A DNA stretch of 64,000 bases, taken from the NCBI GenBank assembly GCA_036898135.1, contig CM072513.1, positions 73,582,496-73,646,495 of the forward strand, in the 5' to 3' direction. This document shows, in pieces, positions 21,701 through 35,000 of the stretch. The position numbers were made by a program, and so were the translations under genes. The stretch's first letter is position 1, and the number at the start of each line of letters is the position of its first letter. The stretch comes from Oncomelania hupensis (lineage: Eukaryota > Mollusca > Gastropoda > Littorinimorpha > Pomatiopsidae). A model generated the notes under the pieces. It was not told where the DNA came from. It did no database searches and saw only the letters and a program-made list of their open reading frames with translations.

Positions 21701-24700
21701 TCAAGCCTGATATGGATCTCTCAATAATTCGTGCGGAAACACTCTTCACGACCTTCGTTGCAGACTGTGTATGCATGTCTTCGTTAACAAAAAATGCGAG
21801 GACGTATGGCTACTGAAAATGTCATAAAACTACTGAAATTCAGAATTTTTACTACTGAAAACTTTTTTGGGGGTTGGCAACTCTGAGATTGTGATGACAA
21901 CAAAGTCGAAGATTTCTATGAACATCTGCAGTCTGTCCTTGACCAAATTGGCAAAGAAGGACATAGTCATAATGCAAGGCGACGGGAATGCCAAAGTTTG
22001 CCAAGATGCGTAGCACAACTGGGGAGACACATGTGGACCCCCTGCAATAAGGAGACAAATGACAGAGGTCTGAGACCCTTGGAGTTTGCCAGATACAACA
22101 ATCTGATACTGGCAAACGAGCTTGGTCTCCACAAAATATACAGGTGATGGACATGGCACAGTCCCAGCGGGGATCATCATAACCATATTGACTACATCAT
22201 GGCCAAGAAACGCTTCAGAAAAGGCGCCAGCATTTGCAGGACATGCACTTTTCCAGGAGCAGAAATCAGAAGTGACCACAGTCTCGGGATGATGTATTTC
22301 CGACTCCACTTGAAGAGAGTAAACAGCAAAGTGCACAGGACTGAAGTTCAACCTGGACAAACTGCAAGATCCGGAGGTGGCAGAAATATCCCATGCCACA
22401 GTTGGAGAGAATTTTGCATCACTGCTCATTTTAGGAGCTGGAGCAGTAGATGACCATGACCACCACCTTCAACACAGATGTGCCAGGTGCTGCCTTGGCA
22501 AGCATCGCCCAAAGAAGAAACCGTGGATCACACCTGAACATTTGGACCTGAGTGACAAACGAAGAGAGAAGAAAAAGAACACCTCACTGGGAGCTGATGC
22601 CCACCAAAATATCAACGACATCCGAAAAGGCATGCGCGCAGCAAAGGAGAACTGGATAGAAGATCAGTGCCTGCCAGGAAATAGAGAACTTTCTGAACAA
22701 GAACAGGCCTACCAGACTGTGAAGCAGCTGACAAGTAACAGCCCAAGGTCTCCATGATCCAAAGCAAGTCTTGGATAGATGGACAGAGTACTGCTTTGAC
22801 CTTTACAACTACACACCAAACGGAGACCCGTCAGTCCTAGCTTGTCCCTAGAACAGAGAAGAAGAAATCCTCCTATTCCTCTGAGAAGTTGAGGCAGCAA
22901 TGCAATCTCTGAAAAAGAGGAAGTCAACGAAAGTGGACAACGTACCTGCATAATTACTTCAAGCAGGAGGAAAAGCGAAGATTGATGCCCCTACCATTAT
23001 CTGTAACAAGATCTGGCAGAGTGGGGAGTGACCTACACCATGGACCCAGTAGCTTGTAATTACTCTTCCCAAAAAGGGCAACCTTCAAGAGTGTGAAAAT
23101 TACCACACCATCAGTCTCATCAGTCATTCCAGCAAAGTCCTCCTGAAAATAATACTCGGCAGGTTGAAACCCCAAGCTGAAGAACAAGCAGGCTAGGCGA
23201 AGTACCTCTGAACACAGAATAATCTGTGAGAAGTACCTACTGTACAAAGAACATCTATATCATGTGTTTGTAGACTTCAAGAAAGTGACCGAGTCTGGCA
23301 TGCAGCTCTGTGGACAACTAGGAGAGTGTACAACATCAGCCCTAACATTATTAAATTCATCAAAATCCTGTACAGGGTGGAGAATTTTCCTCGGATCCGC
23401 GAAAGGCATTTGCATTTCCAAGATTTTTATTTTTTGTCCGATATATTTTTCGCGGAACACCTCCGTGCCGCATCCAAGTTATTTTGTTGGTCATTCAATG
23501 CGTTCAGAGAAAGCACCCGCCCGCGACTGTTATACAGAGCTATGCTATAAGGCCTACTATATAGGCCTACTATGAGCAAGAAAATAAAATCGAGCGACCA
23601 CGACTGTGAACAGTGGCCTATAAAACGCGCGCGTCCTCCTTCCTTTGTGTTACGCTTCAGCGATTATTTTTAATGTCTTAGCAGTCTTTTGAAATCACAA
23701 ACAATGTCTTGCTCTGCGCAAATTGTCAACCGAAGTGACAAGTACAACGGCGATGATAACATCAAGAACAAGTGGAGATGGGAATGGACCGAGAAGAAAG
23801 TAAAAGTTGGAGATGGAGATATTGCATAAATTCATTTTCTTCCATGGACCCCCTGCCGGGGCTTGGCCCCTGGACCCCGGCCGGATTTAAGAGATTTCTT
23901 GATTCAGTTGTTCTCCACCCTGCCTGTATGACAAGGCTACAAGTGCAGTCCTCCACAACAGTGCCATCAGAACTGGTTCAGAACAATCAGCATGCGTCAA
24001 GGATGCCTACTCTCTCTAACACTCTACAACATCTACCTAGATGTCAGATGCCCTTGCAGATCTCAAAGGCGCAGTCAGCATAGGGGTAGAGCAATCTTCA
24101 ACCTCCATTTTGCAGATGACATTGATGGATTGGCTGGAGAGGAATAAGAACTTAACAGCTGATACAGATTCTTGACACCTCCTCCAAAGCATATGGAATG
24201 GAAATAAGTGCAGAGAAGACCAAAATGATGATCAACAACATCAATGGCATCAACATGGACATCAAAGTCCAAGGCCAATCCCTCAACATAGTGCATAGCA
24301 TCAAATATTTAGGAGCCATTGGATCAGACAATGGGTCCCGACAAGAAGTCCTCTTTAGGATCGCACAAACAACTGCTGCCGTGACAAGGTTGAAGCCAAT
24401 TTGGAAAGACAGGACCACCAGTCTACATTCCAAGGTAAGGCTACTGTGCTCCCTTGTCATCTCTATCTTCCTGTACGCTTGCGAAACATGGATCCTCACA
24501 GCAGATCTACAATGAAAAATACAAAGTATGGAGATGATGTGATATAGAAGACTTCTGGGCATTCCCTATACCCAGCACATTAACTACGAAGTCCGACATA
24601 CCATCCCACAAGCCTTTGGACAACACCATGACATGCTCACAGTGGTGAAAAAACGAAAACTCTGATTGTATGGCCCTGGTCACCAGATCATCCGGCCTTG

Positions 24701-27700
24701 CAAAGACCATCCTGCAAGACAAGGCACGGTGCAAGGAGGCAGAAGAAGAGGGAAACCGAAAAAGATGTGGGAGGACACCATTCGAGAATGGGCTGGCTTG
24801 ACACTGAGTGAAGCCATGAGGGTTGTTGAGGACAGAGAAAGATTGAGTACGCTGGTTAAACAATCATCTGTGGTGCCCCAATGACCTTCGAGTTACGGGA
24901 TAGAATAGGTCAAGGAGATAAAGGAAGAAATGCAGAATATTAAAGGCTTGTGAACTGTACTTCTACTGGTGCTTTTCTGCAACACAGAAAGCGTTTGTGT
25001 TGGCTGTATTTGCTGTTTCAGGCTAAAGCTAGTTTTTGGTGGATTGCTTTGATTAATATGTAAGTAGTTTGCTATTTTTAAATCACTAAAGAGTAAAACT
25101 GGTACATTGAAAAGGTGCTGTGGTAAAACGGCTTTATGACAGTAGGTAAAAACTGGTTTTTAGCCTTAGTGGGCTAAAATGGTGACAGGTAAAGGTTTGC
25201 AGGCAAATCACTAATTGGAATATTTTAATCTGGTTTTACCTTTTTCAACCCTTTTATTTATCTTTCTGAAAGAATGTAACTTCATATTGGACTGCACGTT
25301 TTACTTCTGGTTCTGCATAGTAATGTTCAGCATGCATTAAGTAAAGGCCTCTTTGTGTGTGTTAAGTCTATGGATTGCTGTTAGTTGAATATTGTCAGTG
25401 TGTATGTATTGTTGTGATTGTCATTGAAATGTATTAGTTTCCTGGAAAAGTTCTTGAATACGTCTTGATTTTTGTGAGCAAATGTGTGTATGAACCCTGC
25501 TAGACAATAAAAAGCTGCACATATATTCCAATTGGATTTTACTATGGGACTGTGTTGATGCATTCAGAGTAGAAATATTCAAAATATTCCTAAAATGTCT
25601 TTCTATAGTTACTTATTTGTATACTTCAAGCTAATTTTTTGTATTGGGGTTTATTCAGACATCTTGATTACTTTTGCCTCATCAAGCTCGAGTCAATTGG
25701 ATGATTATGAACTGTGTATACATTTGTTCTCCAGAATCCAGAAAGAGAAGGCGCTCACGATCCAGATCTCGCTCCAGGGATCGCCACAGGGGACACCGCT
25801 CCCGCTCCAGAGAAAGAAGGTATAGTTAACAATATTTTGTGGATTTTGTTGTGTCTGCGATCTCATGAACTTTGTATTTGTGCATTCTGTATATAATAAT
25901 GACATAAACATTAACTGCTTTCAGTATGTATGTAAAAGTACCTGTGTAATTTTATTGTAAAGGTACAGTTACGGTATATTCTGTGTTTTAAGGCGTAGCC
26001 GCAGTCCGCCTGTGCGAAAAGTGGAGATGGATGACTGTGCATGGGAGACGGGCACCACATTCCAGATTGACAGATGTAAGTGATGGAGTTGAAGTATCTT
26101 TTAGATGGTATGGAACAACTTATTTCAGGGCTTTACCAAAGAAGTGGCAGAAGAATTTCTTTCAACACTGAACACTTGCATTACTCCTTTTCCATACTTG
26201 TCCCACGTGCTGCTACTACTAAACATGATACTTGCATAATATTGTGTTAAAAATCTATGAGGTGGACATCTATAGAAATTGACACTCACCCCATTCTCTC
26301 AAAACACCCACCCCCCCCCCCTCCACCATCACCCCTAAATTAAATTACAATAAGAATAAACAAACAACCACAACTATTACCATTTTGTTTCACTTTGTAT
26401 GTTTTATTCTTAAGTGACTGTTAATATGGGTATTCATTTTTGCAACGTGTGACCAGACAACTGTGACCTGAACTTGCGGGTGCGTGAGGATGGGCTGAAG
26501 GCACACCCACTGACAGTGGAAGGTTTTGCACTCATGTGGTCTGGAGCGCGTGCCATGTTTGGAGTCAAAGGTGGCAAGGTCGCGTATGAAGTCAAGGTCA
26601 GTATTGTTAAAAACAAAAAAAAGACATGGAGTATGTTGTACTAGTTCTGAAGTTCCAGAGCACTGTTGAATGTTTATAAGAAAAATACATATTATAACCT
26701 CTTCTGAACAGATTTTATAGGATCATTGTTTGATGGTTTAAATATGTATAAATTGTAAGTTTATTTAAAATTCAATGCGACTTTTTTCCCCCTAAAACAG
26801 CTGTTGGAGAATCTGAACGTGGACCACCTTACTGATGAGCTCCACCCCCATGTTTTGAGAGTGGGATGGTCTGCTGATGATACCAGCATGCAGCTGGGTA
26901 AGATTGACCATCTTTTGTGAATTCTGTAGTCATTTAGTTGGGAAGTGACACATTTTTAATGAACCGTCGCAATTCTGAAGCATTTAGCATGCTTGCTATA
27001 TTGTGAAACAAAAATATCATTGTTTCACTTTATGTGCACTGGGCTGGTTATTAGAAGTGGAGAGTGCAAGTCAGTTAAGTTTTATGATTTTGCATGTGTT
27101 GTGGCTTCAGGTGAGGAGCAGTTGTCATTTGGCTATGGTGGCACTGGCAAAGCCTCCACAGATTGTCAGTTCAAAGACTTCGGAGAAACCTTCACAGCTG
27201 GGGATGTCATCACAGCTTACCTTGTAAGTATTTTTCCCCACCACATGCCATTTCTGAACATATGATAATAATTCACAGTAGTGAGTAAATTACATCTCAA
27301 AGTTATTTCATTTTCACATTGATACTGTTTTTGAAAAGAGAATGATATATCCAGAATGGATTGACATTCTCTTGATACCAGAGCTAACTTTTTATTGATA
27401 CCAGCCTAACTTTCTTTTGATACCAAAGCTAATTGTAGTACACTGCATAAAGAAATATAAAACAATGCCTTGTCTTGACAGAGATGTTGGATTCGTGTTT
27501 TTAGGACATGGACTCTGACCCAGTTACTCTGTCCTTCGCCAAGAACGGCAAAGATCTTGGCACTTGCTTTGAAGTTGAGAAAGAGAAGCTGGAGGACCGC
27601 GCCCTCTTCCCACACATTCTTACCAAGAACACAGAGTTTGAGCTGAACTTCGGTGCAAAGGTAACAGGTCTAAAAATTCCCTATAGGAGTAATAATTGAT

Positions 27701-29009
27701 TAGCCACTTCAGCTCCACATTTTAACATTTTGGTCAATAAATCATCCTCATCGAGCGTTAAAGGGACTGCCAAATCCCATTTCCTGGTTTCTGGCGCAAG
27801 CAACAAAGTTGCTGGGAAAGAAAAATCATGAAAGTCCCTTGCCTGGGAGGAGGTGAGGGGGGTAAGTTAAAAGCTGTGAATGTAAAACTACACAACTTAA
27901 TCATCGGCACCGAATCATGTTTACTTTGATCTGTGTAGAAGCCTGTGGAACATGTGTTTGAAATGTAGACGTCACACTCTAATCAGATATATTAAGCGGA
28001 TTTCATTGGTGAATTGTTCAACCTGCAGTCAATGACTGACTGCGCTCCTTTTATTAATAGTGGGGCGATATTTCACAGCATATTTAATTGATCAATTGTT
28101 TAAACGTTTGCCAATAACAGTATACCTGTTGTTTCTCATGGTAAAGTGAAGTGTGATGTCCAGATCTGGATATAGACTAAAACAAATGTCAAAGAAAAGT
28201 AACTGTCTTTTCTCCAGAAAAAAACAAAGCACTTCTATTTTGTTGTTGGTACATTACAAATTTGATTTTGTTTGAGAATGCTGCCAAGGCCAAGTTGCAT
28301 GTATGTGCATAGATTTTCTGTGCCTGTTTTTGTGTGTGTATTGTTTTGTTTTTTTTTCACTCTGTGGGCAAATACATTTTTGGGAGGAGAAGTACTTTTT
28401 AGAACGGGAAAGTTAAAAATGACATATTGAAAAAATTGGCAAACCCTTTTATGATTGAGACACACACGATAGTTCAGAACATTATTTTTGTTTTGGTTCT
28501 GCACTGTTGCTTTAAAAAAAAACAACTTTATATAATGTTTATAGTTTTCGTTGGTCAATATTGTTGTATCAGCAATGAGACCTTTCTGGAATTGCGTTTT
28601 TGCAAATTATCAATTGAAAGTTCTGGATCTTTCTGTATAGCCAGTCGAATCCTGTAAATTCGTAAAAACATTCTGTGACGTAAGACAGTTTGTAGTTTTG
28701 GTGACGAGTTTTATTTCAATTGAATGTTATTGCGTCATTATGGTATGTTCTGAGCTATTCTACATTGTTGAAAGGCTATATAAGTAATGGACTGTCTGCT
28801 TGCGGGAAGTGATTTTCGGAAAGAGATCTTGTATGCAGTTGTTGGTGTTTGCCGAGTGAACGGGCTGCGTGGATAAGGAATTCAAGTTACACGATATTCA
28901 AGCATGGAGGCTGAATCGACCATTGATAATGTGCAACCTTTTGTGGCCAAGCTACGAGTAATATCATCTTACGGGCAAGAATCTCTTTTTTTCGTGTTGA
29001 ATAATGACA

Positions 29010-29043
<34 letters not shown>

Positions 29044-32000
29044 GATTCCTGTTCAAATTAAGAACTTCTATCTAGGCTTCCCAGTATAGATTCCAAAGAA
29101 AACTGTAATGCATTGCATTGTTTTGTTATTTTGCCTGGCCTGCAGGAAGAGCCGTACTTTCCCCTGAAGGAAGGCTATGTGTTCCTAGAGACTCTTCCTC
29201 AGGAAGACAGAGTTCGTGGTTCCCTTCCTCCTGCCACAAAGGAAGAATGCGAGGTAATTCTTTTGTTATTATACTTGCAATGACTTGACGGAAATGAACA
29301 TTATGTTACAAATGTTTGGGATGCCTTACTGTTGTACAGAATCGTTATCTTATTGAAATAGAATGATTTGAGTATTAAGAATATGTGGCATGCCTGTCCC
29401 AGTTTCCAGCCTAAACCTATAATGAAGTTTTGACTTCAAGCATGCAGATGTCTATTCTTTCATTTGAGGTAGACAAGATTAGTCAAGCAACTGATGGATG
29501 AACACTCTGTGGAAGGCATGTATTCACTTCTGTAAATAGGCCATTCTTAAACTAGTTTAGGTAGTTTCAGTTACTATTTATCTGCTACAAATTGGGTTCA
29601 TTTAGTCCTAAATTAAAACTTGTTTTATTCTGCATTGTGGTATAGGTTTTGATGATGGTTGGTCTGCCGGGAGCTGGAAAGACTGTATGGGCAGAGAAAC
29701 ACTCCATCGGTAACTTGGACAAGAAATTCAACGTACTGGGAACCAACAATATCATTGACAAGATGAAGGTTGGTTCTCTTACTGTGATATTATGATTTAC
29801 AAACACTAAGCACCTTTGTTCTGTGATGTCATGATGTACAAACCCCTTGTAATGTAGTCAGAAGTTTTTCTCTAAACAATTATTTGCTTTTTTTGTTGAA
29901 TGATGACCTTTTGTCTGTGATTTCTGATCATTGGAGTATTGATCTGACAACTCTTCTTAGCTTTCTAATATAAATTTAGTCTTAAGGAAATCTCAATTGC
30001 CTCATATTTTGCATGCAAGACTGTTCTTCCCCATGAATGTAGTAAGATAGATAATTATTGTCTGTTTCAGGATTTGATTTACAAGTTTTTTGTCTTTTTA
30101 TGCAAGCAGAGGGCTTATCCATCTGCCTGGCAATTCTACTTGCATTTACCCCAAAGTTGTTTAAAACAGCTAATGTTGCCTGTAGGGTTGGTTGATTCCT
30201 AATGCATGACAGCAAAATTTACCTGCCCTGAAAATTAGCAGTCATTTCCTTGTATTGGTAGTAGAACTTTTCTGGTGCCTTTCTTTCCTTAAATGAACTC
30301 CATGCATATGATACAGTTCAACATTTCATGCATCTCACATCAAGAAATTGCAGTTGGTGTCTTGTATATAACGTCTAATCGCTCGTGTTCAGTGTCTGAC
30401 CAAGTGTTCCTATAATAATTTCTTTGTCATTGTTTGCAACCTGTAGGTTATGGGTTTGCCAAGAAAGAAGAACTACACAGGCCGCTGGGACGTGCTGATT
30501 GACAAGTCAACAAAGTGTCTGAACCGCATGATTGAGATTGCTGCCCGAAAGAAGCGCAACTACATCCTGGATCAGGTAAGTCAGGACCTATATCTGGTGC
30601 ACCTCTTTCCCCTCTGACTCCTCGTCAATAACTGTCTTCAACAATTTGTTTCAGTGACTTTACTTCAGGTAAGAACGCTTCTATTTCTTTTTAACTTTTT
30701 TTCCTTGTATCGGTACAAGATGTGACATGAATGCCATCTGCCAAGGCATAAGAAACGAACCCAAGGACTAATTGCTAGAATATACACGGGTGATGAGGGA
30801 TGTTTAAATGGGCGATAATTCTGTTAGATGTTCAAGATAATGTATCCAGCCCCGTGGTGTGGAATAATTGCAGCAAAGTTAACCATTGTACAATTATATT
30901 CATGGAATTGTAAGGTGTATTGTTGGTCGGCTGTTGTATGAATTTATTAAGTACAAGCAGAGGATTTCCATGATCATATCGTAAAGACAGTGAATGTGAA
31001 GAGCACCGATGTTGCTGTGATTTGTGAGGCTTATTTAGAAGAAGAATTGATGGTTAACACACAGCTTTTGTTCTTGATTTTCTTTGTTTTAAGAGAATGT
31101 GGAATGAGGTGATTCAAAAAATTACTTGTAGAGGATGCGCGACGTTGTTCACTTGGATGCTCGAGTTGGATTAATTATTTGTTTTAACACAGGCTGTGTA
31201 TCTACAGATGGTAGTAATATAAATTCTGTATTGTGAACGTAGCATGAGGAAAATTGGTTTGATGTTTCATCTTTTGATTAAAGTAGAATGGAAGCGACCT
31301 GAGGTTGGAGAGCTTTCTTGAAAGATGCATTGTCCCAAGAATAACACTAAAAATGGGTGTCCTTTGTCATATGGAAGAGAAGCTTTATCCATTGATTTTT
31401 TAAACAGAAAATCGTCATAGAAAAGTGGAAAGGTGTAGTGAATGTTGTTTGAATCTCTGAACTTTCAGTGTTATGTAGAAAACGGAACTTATTACTGGGT
31501 GTTTCCAATGAAGATTCCCTTTCAAGAGTTGACAGTATCACAATGCCTTATCCTTTTTTGGTTAATGTCATCCAATGTTTAGAAAGGCAAACCTTTTCTT
31601 ACAATGTTATGTTAAATTACTGCAGTTGGATGATTTGTTGCAATGATGGTCAACAAATGTTTGCACTTTGATGATGAGAAAATGAAATTGTCTGGATCTT
31701 GCGACACTTTTTAACGGCCTCCGCTATGGGACATGTCTGTGCTTGGAAGGTTTACTTATTGAAGGATGTTGCTGTTTTAGAAAGAAATAAAACCACACAC
31801 ACACGTTAAACACAAGATTTGATAATATTTTGAAGGAACAGCTTCTGTCATCAATTCCTACAGACTTTGGAGGTGTGAAGGTGACTAGATTGATCTAATT
31901 TGCTTTAATGGAAAAATGATAAAGGGGCTAAGCACAAATGAGGATATTTCTGATGACATGCTTTTCAATTGATGAAAAGAGCAGTGGAAGTCGTTCGTTA

Positions 32001-35000
32001 CTAAATTGAATATCATGAAAGAATTTTTGAGAAACCTTAAAGATTGATGACATAGATATTGACTATTGGCAAGATGTAGCTACACTCCAGTCAAAGGAAA
32101 GCCAGCGTTTCCAACACCTCTAGTTAAATAATGTTCCTCGTACAATGTGAGCATTTGTATTTTGTGAAAACTTGCAAGTCCAATTCAGCATTGTGTTCAT
32201 GTTGGTGCTTGTTCCACTGAATGATGCTTTTATATGTGAAGTATCATGATCTTGATGTAAAGTTTCATGGGGCTGATGAAGGATGGGAAGAATCTTTTAG
32301 TATTTCAGAGCCTATGGACCTAACATTTTCTTGAAATTGTGCTTGTTTTGTTTAATAAAACTGGCAAGCCAAAGTTCCAAAAGGTTTCAAAGAGTAAAAT
32401 CTAACTGGTGTATGTGAAATTTCACGTGAGAATCTCCAACATTTTTTTTTTAAATTTGTGTATGGCAGTACTTGGATGTGAAAAGAAAGGGGTTATTTTG
32501 TGATATACGGTCATCTTAAAGAATGGTAAACCCGTGGAATACTTTTCGTAGAAGATGTGCAGATCTGTTTACCCTTAACAATTTTGGAGTAATTTAGTAC
32601 AATTTTTATTTTAAAATACGGCATTACACCACCCGGGTCCAGACTAAGATTTTTTAAATGTCCAGATTATGTTTTCTGTCGCAGCCTGCTTTCGATTCAG
32701 TTTTTTAAAGTCTCTTCCGTGTTCCAATCCGTAAATTTCAAACAATGCTATGCGCGCATCGATTTTTGTGCATATTTGCTAAACGTGCTTTGTTTTCCAT
32801 CACAAGCTGACCCAATGCGCCTCACTCGTAGGCCTCTCTGCAATACTGGTAGAGAGAAAGAGAAAGTATAAAGACAAAAGAGATTTCCATGCCTGTGCTC
32901 ACATACGACAACATGATGGGAAGTCATAGTATTAAGTGCCTCCAAGAAAGAAGATAACCCGTGAAAGAAGAAACCTCCAACCCAGCAAAAAAAAATCCAA
33001 GGAAACTGATTATAAGGTTCCATTTTAGGTATGAAAACAGCCTACCCTCACATAACGGGACATCATATATATATATCTATATAAGACTAGGGATCATGCC
33101 TGTATTAATTGGGGCTAATTTTGTGTGTGTGAGTGATCAGTTGTCATTTACTTTGTTAGTATGTATTCAGATGAATTATTGATGTCACCATCTCGGCAAT
33201 TATGATGGCTAAAATATCGACTGATGTGTTTTGTTGTTAATGATGACTATATGTGCGTGTTTGCGTTTTGCAAGCATGGTTAACATGAGTGTTGTAATTG
33301 GCGACGAATGCTGGATGATTACTATTTTGGATACTGAGCATTACTCCAAATCAGTTGAGGGGGTAAACAGGTCGGGATGTAGATACTGAAGCATAGGGTT
33401 GAATGCTGCCAGAAGTAAAATGCATGTTTGAAGCTGTGAAGAAAAGACTTTTGGTGCAGTCTCTAATAATGATAATGATTCTCAAAGTACATTTAGTTAA
33501 CAGTTTGGTGGTTAAAGGAATGAAATATTTTGCCTTTAATAATGTCTATACACCATGAAACTATTCCACACAATGTCCATTGCTCATATGGAGAACATGG
33601 AATGTAACAGTACCAAGGAAACTTGTAAAAAGTGTGTCCAGTGTCCTTTTGGTATATTATGTTTAGGAGTAATTTGATGAAACACAATTAGTAAATATGA
33701 TTAGATGTAACCCACACGTGCAATGTCATTGTGTCACATCTGTACTGATACAGTTATTTTCAGGTAAAAGCAGGTAAGTAATGAACTGTACAGCGTTTTC
33801 AGGTCCCCCTTCAGCCTTCCTCTTGGGTACGTATACAGCAGCATAGGTTCTATAGCCATTGGAAAGATATGATAGGGGGTATTATAAATAGCAATAGGAA
33901 CACTTATAAGTGGGCACACTTTATAGAAACTGTGAGGTTTGAATTAGCTGTGATAAAGTAGTGCAGGGAAGATAGGAATCTACCAAATTGATCTCAACTG
34001 ATGCTCAACCAGGATGGAGAAAAATGAGCAACTCTTCGTCGAATTTGAATGGAGAATGATTATGTTGATGGCTACAAATATGATGCAACGATGATCTGTT
34101 TCCATGCTCTGATGTTTATTTTAAATTTGATTAATGGCTTGATGATTACTGCTAATTAGCATGACTAGTGTTGATTTGCTGGACAACATGATGATGACTA
34201 TGATGACCATTTGATTGCTTTTCTATTGATATCTTTTGTTGACTTGGATACTGTGACAGCTGATGACCATTGCTTGCTTTGATTTGAATGATGTTTGATT
34301 TCTGCGCTCAACTGAATGGAATACCACATGATTACATGAATGACAGCAAGCAGTAGGGGTGGTTGGGCGATAGATAGGCATCGATACGGGGAGAATGGGA
34401 AGTAAGAGACGAAAGAACTGGTGTAGGTCACTGGATAGACTGATAGGCACCGATACTGGAGGGAGGGGAGGGGAAGTAGGAGATGAAAGAACTGGTGTAG
34501 GTCACTGTAGGTGGGTTGGCTGGCACCTCTAGCTTAGGCATCAGGATTTAGTTGTGAGGTAAGTGTGTAGGTTGTGGTATTGTAATCACATGCTTTTCTT
34601 TCAGCTTACATCAGTGCAGGTAATGTATATAGGAGACCAGCAGCACAACAAAAACAGGAAACACTGCAGACAGGAAAGAATTAACAACTGACAACTAAAG
34701 GAGAATCGCGAGCCAAACCACAAGGGAAACAAAACACGGGATAACAAAAAGTTTAAACCTCTCTTCTTGCAGTATGTTGCAGATATGATGGAGAATGGAC
34801 AACATATTAGATTTTTGGCACATAGTAATGTGCAATTTGTATTGATACCTAATTTGGGCACCCATCGATGCCGAAACTGGATCTGTCCACTCATCCAATC
34901 TGTTTGTATTTTGTCACCCCTGCTAGACAAATGTCTATGCATCAGCCCGACGACGTAAAATGCAGCCTTTCGAAGGTTTTCAACGCAAGGCCATCGTTGT

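Larger units (their letters stand above)
19344..24909 (+). mobile_element. Decayed LINE (family L1) with three DNA-transposon insertions
   Basis: The 5' end 'ctgtgggttc...cactgaatagaatagaccc' is shared with the copy at 46302-41706, and the 3' end 'ttcgagttacgggatagaa' with the other copies. Coding relics in order are an APE-type endonuclease ([21 protein letters not shown]), NCKIWQSGE-like RT pieces, and the C-terminal GRRRGKPKK region, with many stops. It is interrupted at 19590-20586, 21078-21885 and 23373-23922. The family resembles the RTE-like molluscan elements often annotated as craniofacial development protein 2-like. It sits in HNRNPUL1 intron 3. Confidence 0.8.

Noticed and set aside
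31660..34300. Further TGATGA-rich spots in intron 12 as snoRNAs
   Set aside because: No matching box D with terminal stem was found within snoRNA length; only the copy at 32211 aligns with the family.
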